DNA of 33,192 bases. Source: an uncultured Collinsella sp. Lineage in GTDB: Bacteria; Actinomycetota; Coriobacteriia; Coriobacteriales; Coriobacteriaceae. The stretch is from assembly GCA_902470765.1 (NCBI GenBank), contig CABRHW010000024.1, positions 1 through 33,192 of the forward strand, read 5' to 3'. Positions 23,976-29,835 of the stretch are shown one piece after another. A model generated the notes under the pieces. That model made no database searches. It was not told where the DNA came from and saw only the letters and a list, made by a program, of their open reading frames with translations. A program made the position numbers and the translations under genes. How positions within the stretch are numbered: position 1 is the first letter of the stretch; each line of letters opens with the position of its first letter.

Positions 23976-25925
23976 ATGGAGTCTTCCGCCTACCCGATGC
24001 TCTTTAGCCCGATCAAGGTCGGTACGACCGAGGTCAAGAACCGCGTCTTTATGCCGCCGGTGTCCACGAACCTGGCCGATCATGGCTATGTGACCGACGA
24101 CTTGGTCGATCATTACCGTGCCCGTGCCAAGGGCGGCGTGGGCCTCATCATTACCGAGGTCGTGACGGTCGAGCCCACCTATACCTATCTGCCGGGTGAC
24201 ATGTGCTGCTATGACGACACGTTCATTCCCGGTTGGGAAAAGCTCGCCGCCGCCGTGCACGAGTACGGCTGCAAGATCATGCCGCAGCTCTTCCACCCCG
24301 CCTACATGGCCTTTAATATCCCGGGCACGCCGCGCCTGATCGCCCCGTCCTTCGTGGGCCCGTCCTATGCCCGCGAGGCACCGCGCCCCATTACGGTTGA
24401 TGAGATCCATGAGCTCACGCACCAGTTTGGCGACGCTGCCGTGCGTATGCAGAAGGCCGGCATCGATGGCGTCGAGGTCCATGCTGCCCACGCCCACGGC
24501 ATGCTCGGTGGCTTCTTGACCCCGCTCTACAACAAGCGTACCGACGAGTACGGCGGTTCGCTCGATGCTCGCATGCGTTTCCTACTCGAGGTCATCGCCG
24601 AGATTCGCGAGCGCTGCGGCAAGGACTTCATCATCGACGTCCGCATCTCGGGCGACGAGTACACCGACGGCGGCCTGACCCTCAACGACATGATCTACGT
24701 CTCGCGTCGCCTGGAGAAGGCCGGCGTCGACATGATCCACGTGTCGGGCGGCACTACCATCAAGCGCGGCTCCGCGATTCCCGCCGCCGGTACCCAGCAG
24801 GCCTCGCACGCCGCCTGCTCGCGCGAGATTAAAAAGCACGTCAACATTCCCGTCGCTACGGTCGGCCGCATCAACGAGGCATGGATTGCCGAGGAGCTGA
24901 TCGAGGACGGTGCCGCCGACATCTGCATGATGGGCCGCGCCAACCTGTGCGATGCCGAGTTCTGCAACAAGGCGGCTGCCGGCAACGCCGACGAGATTCG
25001 CCCCTGCATCGGCTGCCTGCGCTGCCTGAACGGCATCATGTTTGGCAAGCGCATCTCTTGCACCGTTAACCCCGATGTCGAGCGCGACGAGGCCGGTTAC
25101 GAGCCCGCTGTCGAGGCCAAGAACGTGCTCGTTGTGGGCGCCGGTCCCGCTGGCATGGAGGCGGCATTCATTGCCGCCAAGCGCGGACACAACGTGGTGC
25201 TCGTGGACAAGCAGGACGAGCCGGGTGGCGAGATGCGCATCGCAGCCGTCCCGCCGGCAAAGCAGGAGCTCACCCGCGTGATTAAGTACCAGTATCGCCG
25301 TCTGGCCGAGGCCGGCGTGAAGTGCATCTTTGGTACCGAGCTTTCGGCCGAGGACATTCAGCGTGACTACGCCGGTTACGAGGTTGTCCTGGCCTATGGC
25401 GCCGAGCCTATCGCTCCGGCCTTTATGCAGGGCTTTAAGCAGGTCATGACGGCGGACGACTTGCTGGGCGGCAATGCCTTCCCGGGCAAGAAGATCGTCA
25501 TTGTGGGCGGCGGCACCGTCGGCTGCGAGACGGCCGACTATCTGGCTCCGCTGGTCAACGACCTGTCGCCGGCCAACCGCGATGTCACCGTCATCGAGAT
25601 GACCAAGACCCTTGCCGCCAACGAGGGCGGCGCCGGCCGCGCGGTGCTCATCACGCGCATGCTCTCCAAGGGCGTCCACGTGCTGACCGAGGCCAAGGTG
25701 ACCGAGATCACCGAGGACACCATCAGCTACGAGAAGGACGGCGAGATCCATACCATCACCGGTGCAGATACGCTGGTGCTGGCCATGGGCTATCGTCCCA
25801 ACACTAAGCTCGCCGACGACTTGGCTGCAGCCGGTGTTACCACCCACGTGCTGGGCGACGCCAACAAGTGTGGCAACATCCGCGACGCCATCGGCGACGG
25901 CTACAAAGTGGCCTGCGCCCTCTAG
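23976..25925 (+). CDS. Enoate-reductase-type flavin oxidoreductase (old yellow enzyme plus FAD/NAD domain)
   Basis: A 649-residue enzyme of the 2,4-dienoyl-CoA reductase/2-enoate reductase/BaiCD-BaiH family. Residues 1-340 form an FMN-binding TIM barrel (VFMPPVSTNLADHGYVTDD; GVEVHAAHAHGMLGGFLTPLYNKRTDEYGGS). A Cys cluster C344-x2-C347-x2-C350-x11-C362 binds a 4Fe-4S centre; FadH has x3 where this has x2. FAD (GAGPAGMEAA) and NAD (GGGTVGCETAD) domains follow. It reduces activated C=C bonds, for example of enoates, bile-acid intermediates or plant phenolics; the substrate is not decidable. GAAAGGAA precedes the ATG. It stands alone after the kdp block terminator. Confidence 0.9.
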   Translation: MESSAYPMLFSPIKVGTTEVKNRVFMPPVSTNLADHGYVTDDLVDHYRARAKGGVGLIITEVVTVEPTYTYLPGDMCCYDDTFIPGWEKLAAAVHEYGCKIMPQLFHPAYMAFNIPGTPRLIAPSFVGPSYAREAPRPITVDEIHELTHQFGDAAVRMQKAGIDGVEVHAAHAHGMLGGFLTPLYNKRTDEYGGSLDARMRFLLEVIAEIRERCGKDFIIDVRISGDEYTDGGLTLNDMIYVSRRLEKAGVDMIHVSGGTTIKRGSAIPAAGTQQASHAACSREIKKHVNIPVATVGRINEAWIAEELIEDGAADICMMGRANLCDAEFCNKAAAGNADEIRPCIGCLRCLNGIMFGKRISCTVNPDVERDEAGYEPAVEAKNVLVVGAGPAGMEAAFIAAKRGHNVVLVDKQDEPGGEMRIAAVPPAKQELTRVIKYQYRRLAEAGVKCIFGTELSAEDIQRDYAGYEVVLAYGAEPIAPAFMQGFKQVMTADDLLGGNAFPGKKIVIVGGGTVGCETADYLAPLVNDLSPANRDVTVIEMTKTLAANEGGAGRAVLITRMLSKGVHVLTEAKVTEITEDTISYEKDGEIHTITGADTLVLAMGYRPNTKLADDLAAAGVTTHVLGDANKCGNIRDAIGDGYKVACAL

Positions 25926-25942
25926 TCAACCCTTGGTGCATG

Positions 25943-25989
25943 GGGGTCAGGTTACTTTGCACCAACCTGGTACATGTAAACCTGACCCC
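25943..25989. repeat. Inverted repeat GGGGTCAGGTT/AACCTGACCCC
   Basis: An 11-bp perfect inverted repeat (25943-25953 and 25979-25989) with a 25-nt loop that itself contains ACC/GGT pairs. It follows the flavoenzyme gene by 17 bp. There is no T-run, so a REP-like element is more likely than a terminator. The right arm overlaps the direct repeat that borders the toxin-antitoxin pair. Confidence 0.6.
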
Positions 25990-25998
25990 ATTGCACCA
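25955..25998 (+). repeat. Left 44-bp direct repeat flanking the MntA/HepT-like pair
   Basis: Starting CTTTGCACCAACCTGG and ending AACCTGACCCCATTGCACCA, it matches 26923-26966 at 38 of 44 positions; the last 21 bases are identical. The two copies enclose the two-gene module. Confidence 0.8.
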
Positions 25999-26017
25999 AC
26001 CTGACTCCATTGCACCA
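25980..26017 (+). repeat. Two tandem 19-bp units ACCTGACYCCATTGCACCA
   Basis: Units at 25980-25998 and 25999-26017 differ at one base. A further unit is at 26948-26966, followed by a partial ACCCCATTGCACCA ending at 26982. Only two or so units occur at each place, without spacers, so this is not a CRISPR array. Confidence 0.75.
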
Positions 26018-26032
26018 GTCGTCTTGCTTCTG

Positions 26033-26062
26033 TGTATGATATTGTATAGCTACTGTCATACA
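26033..26062. promoter_or_regulatory. Candidate autoregulatory operator of the toxin-antitoxin pair
   Basis: TGTATGA (26033-26039) and TCATACA (26056-26062) form a perfect 7-bp inverted repeat directly ahead of the ribosome site AGGAGG (26061-26066) of the antitoxin gene. The antitoxin has a RelB/DinJ-like DNA-binding domain, so this is a natural operator. A TATAGC at 26045-26050 within it may be the -10. Role is inferred. Confidence 0.5.
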
Positions 26063-26072
26063 GGAGGCTAAG

Positions 26073-26561
26073 ATGAGTGCTTCAGTTTTGAGCGTCCGTG
26101 TTGATGCATCAATTAAGGAATCGTTTGCCGAGCTCTGCGAGGAGCTCGGCATGACGTCTTCCGTGGCGGTCAACATGTTCATGCGTCAGATGCTGCGGGA
26201 GCGGTCGCTTCCATTTACCCCTTCTCTTTCAGTCGAACGGGACGAGGCGAAGACCGACGTTTTGACCGTTGCTGAAATCAGGGATGCCGTTGCTCGCGCG
26301 GCGGGTACTCGAAAGGCGATTCGGTCGGTCACGTTGTTCGGCTCGTATGCTCGACGTGACGCAAATACCGATAGCGATATCGACCTGCGTATAGAGGTCG
26401 ATTCCGATGCGACATTTGGGTTATTCGCTCTTTCCTCGTTCGCGGAGGAGATCAAAGAGGCAACAGGCAAGCAGGTCGACGTCGTTTCGAGCGAACACTT
26501 GCGAGAAGACATTGCGCATGCCATCGAGAGGGAGGGTGTGGTGCTGTATGTTCGCCCGTAA
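26073..26561 (+). CDS. MntA-type nucleotidyltransferase antitoxin with RelB/DinJ-like N-terminal domain
   Basis: A 162-residue fusion. Residues 1-50 (VRVDASIKESFAELCEELG, then SVAVNMFMRQMLRERSLPF) resemble the RelB/DinJ ribbon-helix-helix antitoxin domain. Residues 70-162 are a minimal nucleotidyltransferase with the exact GS-x10-DxD pattern: G90, S91, then D102 and D104 in GSYARRDANTDSDIDL. In the known HepT/MntA system the nucleotidyltransferase adds AMP to the HEPN toxin and silences it. Here the extra domain may supply DNA-binding autoregulation or bind the toxin. AGGAGG precedes the ATG. The gene overlaps the toxin gene by 14 bp. The module lies between direct repeats, which suggests horizontal transfer. 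Confidence 0.82.
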   Translation: MSASVLSVRVDASIKESFAELCEELGMTSSVAVNMFMRQMLRERSLPFTPSLSVERDEAKTDVLTVAEIRDAVARAAGTRKAIRSVTLFGSYARRDANTDSDIDLRIEVDSDATFGLFALSSFAEEIKEATGKQVDVVSSEHLREDIAHAIEREGVVLYVRP

Positions 26562-26913
26562 ATCAGATGCGTTGCGCGCCCAGGAGATTCTCGAGGCGAT
26601 TGATGAGACGACCGAGAGAATCAAAGCGTTCGGTGTGACGGAAGACGAGTTCCTCCATGCGGATGACATCAAGGCCAGGACGCTCGCCGATTCTCTCCTT
26701 ATGTGTGCCCTTAGGGTGACGGAGGAGGCGGGTAAGCTGTCCGAGAAGGCGCAGCGACTGCATCCCGAGATCGAGTGGCGCGGTATCATCGGGATGCGTA
26801 ACTATCTTGCCCATGATTACGGCAACGTCGATCGCGCCGTGGTTTGGGATGCGGTGACGTCAGAGTTTCCCACTCTTGCAGCGGCATGCCGGCAGATTAT
26901 CGAGGAATCCTAA
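26548..26913 (+). CDS. HepT-type HEPN toxin
   Basis: A 121-residue HEPN-domain protein of the HepT-like (DUF86) type. RNYLAHDY contains the RNase motif R-x4-H-x-Y (R84, H89, Y91); in HepT/MntA the tyrosine is the residue AMPylated by the antitoxin. HepT proteins are RNases that cut RNA when freed. The ATG at 26548 overlaps the antitoxin stop (26559-26561) by 14 bp, with GGGAGGG upstream, indicating coupled translation. The open frame extends upstream to 26407, but that part overlaps the antitoxin and has no support. Toxin activity is inferred from family and pairing. Confidence 0.82.
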   Translation: MFARKSDALRAQEILEAIDETTERIKAFGVTEDEFLHADDIKARTLADSLLMCALRVTEEAGKLSEKAQRLHPEIEWRGIIGMRNYLAHDYGNVDRAVVWDAVTSEFPTLAAACRQIIEES

Positions 26914-26922
26914 TCTTGCTCT

Positions 26923-26966
26923 CTTTGCGCCAAGTTGGTGCATACAAACCTGACCCCATTGCACCA
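26923..26966 (+). repeat. Right 44-bp direct repeat flanking the MntA/HepT-like pair
   Basis: It starts CTTTGCGCCAAGTTGG and ends with the same 21 bases as the left copy (25955-25998). It begins nine bases after the toxin stop. A short extra copy ACCCCATTGCACCA follows to 26982. Confidence 0.8.
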
Positions 26967-26991
26967 TTACCCCATTGCACCATTTGATAGC

Positions 26992-27031
26992 AAAAAACGG
27001 CGGCCGTCCCGTGTTGGGGCGGCCGCCGTTT
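26992..27031 (-). terminator. Terminator of the kduD-dhuI unit
   Basis: On the minus strand a 12-bp stem AAACGGCGGCCG/CGGCCGCCGTTT (27020-27031 with 26995-27006) with an inner CCC/GGG helix is followed by a T6 run (plus-strand A at 26992-26997). It begins 26 bases after the DhuI-type gene. Confidence 0.85.
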
Positions 27032-27056
27032 GCGTTAGATGCGATGGGTCGTGCGA

Positions 27057-27698
27057 TTAGAGACCCAGGAGCTCCTTGACCTTGGCGATGATGGCCTCGT
27101 CGGTGGCGTTGGCGAAGAAGTACTCCTGGAAGTGCTCGCCAGCCAGGGCGCCCTTGACCAGATCCTGGTCGATCTCGCCCAGGACGTCGACGAGCGGACG
27201 CATGGTCACAGCGCGGACGCCGTCGAGGATCTTCTTGTTGCGCTGCTCGGGCTCAACGCGCTCGGCAGGATAGCCGTTGCCCGAGCCGAAGCCGAAGAGC
27301 TTCTCGAAGGTGTACTCGAGGTTGAGCTCCTGGCCCCAGCCGTTCTTGAGGGCGAAGGGCATGGCGACGGCGTTACCGTCGTTGACCTGGGCGAAGGTGT
27401 AGGCATCCAGCGGGTCGGCGACATGGCCGCACAGCACGCCGGGGAAGGAGTTGCAGGCGAGCATGGCGCCCTCGCCGGTGCCGCAGCCGGTCACGACATA
27501 GTCGGCAGCGCCGGAGTTGAGCAGCACGGCGGCAAGGATGCCGTTCTGCACGTAGGTGAGCGGTTTGGAGTCGGCGTCGGCATACATACCGTAGTTAAAG
27601 ACAGTGTGGCCCATGGGCTCGACGACCTTCTTAAGGGCAGCCTCGATCATGGGGTTCTTGGAGTTCTGAGAGTTCTCGTTGATGAGAGCGATCTTCAT
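27057..27698 (-). CDS. RpiB/LacAB-family isomerase, DhuI-type
   Basis: A 213-residue member of the RpiB/LacA/LacB family with the signature VVTGCGTGEGAMLACN (about 70-85). The C-terminal extension is longer than in ribose-5-phosphate isomerase B. In streptococci a protein of this family and size, DhuI, replaces KduI and isomerises 4-deoxy-5-hexosulose uronate; its partner DhuD is a KduD-type dehydrogenase. Here the gene directly follows kduD on the same strand, and GH105 upstream would release the substrate. That context makes DhuI the best assignment, though it is inference rather than a sequence match I could compute. The ATG at 27698 follows GAAAGG. It ends in its own terminator. Confidence 0.8.
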   Translation of the reverse strand: MKIALINENSQNSKNPMIEAALKKVVEPMGHTVFNYGMYADADSKPLTYVQNGILAAVLLNSGAADYVVTGCGTGEGAMLACNSFPGVLCGHVADPLDAYTFAQVNDGNAVAMPFALKNGWGQELNLEYTFEKLFGFGSGNGYPAERVEPEQRNKKILDGVRAVTMRPLVDVLGEIDQDLVKGALAGEHFQEYFFANATDEAIIAKVKELLGL

Positions 27699-27720
27699 TG
27701 CGAAATACCTTTCCTATTTC

Positions 27721-27791
27721 TAACTTGCGGTGAAATAGTTCCTATTTGCCCAGATAGATGGCCTATTCAGGAACTATTTCACCGCAAGTTA
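27721..27791. repeat. Perfect 23-bp inverted repeat of the TTGCGGTGAAATA family
   Basis: Arms 27721-27743 and 27769-27791 are exact reverse complements around a 25-nt loop. The core CTTGCGGTGAAATA is shared with the hairpins at 15379 and 23794, but the rest of the stem differs. There is no T-run on either side. It lies between the DhuI-type gene start and the kduD stop and would form a strong stem in their shared transcript. Confidence 0.75.
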
Positions 27792-27838
27792 TGGATTAAC
27801 GACTGGGTGAGGCCCAATGTGGGCAGTTGCGGCGAGGG

Positions 27839-27931
27839 CGCGTGAGGTGCGTCAGCTCGCCGCGAAAGAGGAGGGCATAGGCCTTTTGGCCATGCCCGAC
27901 GAATGAGCCGCGAGATGGCGTGGCTCACGCG
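27839..27931 (-). other. Potential structured RNA between kduD and the DhuI-type gene
   Basis: A closing stem CGCGTGAG/CTCACGCG (27839-27846 with 27924-27931) encloses a strong hairpin GGGCAT-GGCC/GGCC-ATGCCC with a 4-nt loop (27873-27897). GAGCC (27905-27909) can pair with GGCTC (27922-27926), which overlaps the closing stem and so excludes it. It lies just after the kduD stop. No known RNA class was recognised. Confidence 0.35.
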
Positions 27932-27939
27932 GCCGCAGC

Positions 27940-28749
27940 CTACTGGGGCTGCTTGCCGATGTATGCGAGAATGCCGCCGTCGACGTAGAGGATGTGGCCG
28001 TTGACGAAGTTCGAGGCATCGGAGGCCAGGAACACGGCGGGGCCCTTCAGATCCTCGGGCGTGCCCCAACGGGCGGCCGGGGTCTTGGCGATGATGAACT
28101 GGTCAAACGGGTGACGGCTGCCATCGGGCTGCGTCTCGCGCAGCGGCGCGGTCTGCGGCGTGGCGATATAACCAGGCCCAATGCCGTTGCACTGGATGTT
28201 GGCCTCGCCAAACTCGGAGCAGATATTCTTGGTGAGCATCTTCAGACCGCCCTTGGCAGCGGCGTAGCCGGCGATGGTCTCGCGGCCAAGCTCGCTCATC
28301 ATCGAGCAGATGTTGATGATCTTGCCGTGACCCTTGGCAATCATGCCGGGCAGGCAGGCCTTGGAGACGATGAACGGGGCGTTAAGGTCGATGTCGACGA
28401 CGCGGCGGAAGTCCTCGGCGCTCATGTCGAGCATGGGGGTGCGCTGGATAACACCGGCATTGTTGACCAGGATATCGGGCGTGGTGCCAAAGTCGGCCTC
28501 GATCTTGGCGACGAGCTCGGCGACAACGGCCTCGTCGGTGACGTCGGCCACGTAGCCGTGGGCCTCAAAGCCCAGCTCGCGGTAGTGCTTCTCGGCCTCG
28601 GCGACCTTGTCGGCGTGACGTGCGTTAAAGGCGATCTTGGCGCCGGCCTCGCCGAGCGCCTCGGCAATGGCCATGCCAATGCCATAGGTGGCGCCGGTCA
28701 CGAGCGCGACCTTGTCATCCAGGCGGAAGCTGTCCATAAGATCAGACAT
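27940..28749 (-). CDS. kduD: 2-dehydro-3-deoxy-D-gluconate 5-dehydrogenase
   Basis: A 269-residue short-chain dehydrogenase. The NAD-binding TGATYGIG (about 19-26), NNAG in ILVNNAGVIQRTPM and the catalytic Y-x3-K in AGYAAAKGGL are present. KduD/DhuD reduces 2,5-diketo-3-deoxygluconate to KDG, joining unsaturated uronate breakdown to the central pathway. The ATG at 28749 follows GAAAGGA; an in-frame start at 28776 lies over the operator and is rejected. It is first in a unit with the DhuI-type isomerase. Its promoter carries the same operator as the uxaC, symporter and GH105 promoters. It could in principle be another sugar-acid SDR, but the context supports KduD. Confidence 0.88.
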   Translation of the reverse strand: MSDLMDSFRLDDKVALVTGATYGIGMAIAEALGEAGAKIAFNARHADKVAEAEKHYRELGFEAHGYVADVTDEAVVAELVAKIEADFGTTPDILVNNAGVIQRTPMLDMSAEDFRRVVDIDLNAPFIVSKACLPGMIAKGHGKIINICSMMSELGRETIAGYAAAKGGLKMLTKNICSEFGEANIQCNGIGPGYIATPQTAPLRETQPDGSRHPFDQFIIAKTPAARWGTPEDLKGPAVFLASDASNFVNGHILYVDGGILAYIGKQPQ

Positions 28750-28764
28750 AGCGATCCTTTCAAA

Positions 28765-28868
28765 AGAAACGTTCATCTATATAATTCTTGCTTTTCATAC
28801 AAGGTCAGTATAGGAGAAGAGGGGGAATTAAAAGTCAGATTCTCCTAAAATCAGGTGAACGTTCACTT
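28765..28868 (-). promoter_or_regulatory. kduD promoter with two operator copies
   Basis: On the minus strand, CTGACC (28808-28803) as -35, a 19-nt spacer and TATATA (28783-28778) as -10 are followed immediately by the operator copy GATGAACGTTTC. A perfect GTGAACGTTCAC lies 90 bp upstream (28855-28866). Spacing and operator placement match the other three promoters, except that the upstream copy is further away and does not cover the -35. Confidence 0.65.
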
Positions 28869-28908
28869 TTAAAAGGTAAACGGTGATCTCCCATTGCCGC
28901 GCGGACGT

Positions 28909-29601
28909 TTATTTGCTCTGTTCCTGCGTGCCCTCTGCGATCATGTTGCGGTTATACACCAGGTGCAGATACATCGCATCGTACGCGGCGGTGGGGTTGC
29001 GCGCCTCGATGGCGTCGGCCACGCCGCGGTGCGTGCGGATGGTCTCCTCGACGAGCTTTTTGCCCGTAACGTCGATAAAGAGGGGAACGGATGCCTTGAG
29101 CACACCCATCAGGCGAGGGACGACGAGGTTGCCGCAGCTCTCGGCAATGGCGTTGTGGAATGCGGTGTCGGCGGCGGAGTAGTCCTCACCGGCCTCGGCC
29201 AGGCGCTGAGACTCATCGCAGAGCTCGCGGATGCACATAATCTGATCTTCGGTCGCGTGCTCGGCGGCCCTGCTCGCCATCTGCGGCTCGATCATAAAGC
29301 GCACCTCGAGCAGGTCGCGCGCCAGGCGCTGCTTGTCGCCGATAAAGGTAAAGCCTAGCGGGTCGTCGGCAACGCCGGGGTTTGACGCCACATAGGTGCC
29401 CGAACCCTGCTTAATGCGCACGATATTGCGCGACTGCAGCAACTTCATGGCCTCGCGCACGGTGCTCCTGCCGGCGCCCAAGCGCTCGACCAGCACGGTT
29501 TCCTTAGGCAGGCGATCGCCTTGCTCAAGGTGTTCATCCAGAATCAATTGAATGATTTTCTCCGATATTTGCTCGGGGAGTCCCGATTCGGCGCGGGCCA
29601 T
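28909..29601 (-). CDS. FadR-type GntR transcription regulator
   Basis: A 230-residue GntR-family regulator. An N-terminal winged helix (about 8-75: ISEKIIQLILDEHLEQGDRL and AGRSTVREAMKLLQSRNIV) is followed by an all-helical FCD ligand-binding domain with the metal-site segment DTAFHNAIAESCGN. Relatives include UxuR/ExuR-, KdgR-like and gluconate regulators. The ATG at 29601 follows GAAAGG; an ATG at 29628 lacks a site. It is divergent from gntP, and its gene precedes kduD on the same strand. The CATCAGAC motifs between it and gntP are the likely targets. Its ligand is probably a sugar acid handled by the neighbouring permease and dehydratase. Confidence 0.88.
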   Translation of the reverse strand: MARAESGLPEQISEKIIQLILDEHLEQGDRLPKETVLVERLGAGRSTVREAMKLLQSRNIVRIKQGSGTYVASNPGVADDPLGFTFIGDKQRLARDLLEVRFMIEPQMASRAAEHATEDQIMCIRELCDESQRLAEAGEDYSAADTAFHNAIAESCGNLVVPRLMGVLKASVPLFIDVTGKKLVEETIRTHRGVADAIEARNPTAAYDAMYLHLVYNRNMIAEGTQEQSK

Positions 29602-29727
29602 AGCTATACCTTTCATTACAAAATTCATCTGAGCTATTTTAGCGCACCACGGATGCGATATTGGCCGCTGGATTTGAGTCGGGCGGCTTAGATATACCGT
29701 TCGCAGCGCAAATACGACCGTTTACCA

Positions 29728-29823
29728 AATACATCAGATGTATTTTGAACAAATTCCAAAATGAAACATCAGACCTTTCTAAAACACGCTATAGTCATCA
29801 GACGAATTCAAAAGGTCTGATGA
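29728..29823. promoter_or_regulatory. gntR-gntP divergent control region with CATCAGAC motifs
   Basis: The 19-bp odd palindrome AAATACATCAGATGTATTT (29728-29746) is the clearest site. CATCAGAC recurs at 29767-29774 and 29796-29803, and its reverse complement GTCTGATG at 29815-29822. The 29796 and 29815 copies form a 9-bp inverted repeat (29795-29803/29815-29823). A -10 TATAGT (29790-29795) for gntP lies between copies. A related ATTCATCTGAGC at 29623-29634 lies just ahead of gntR. Repeated odd-centred motifs fit a FadR-type dimer; autoregulation is inferred. Confidence 0.6.
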
Positions 29824-29835
29824 ATTGGAGGAAAG

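Noticed and set aside
25980..26017. Tandem 19-bp units as a CRISPR array
   Set aside because: Only two adjoining units without spacers, no cas genes, and the unit recurs at the other side of the toxin-antitoxin pair.
28909..29601. The GntR-family protein as binder of the GTGAACGTTCAC sites
   Set aside because: The CG-centred even palindrome is LacI-like, and a different odd-centred motif (CATCAGAC) is clustered at the GntR gene's own divergent promoter.
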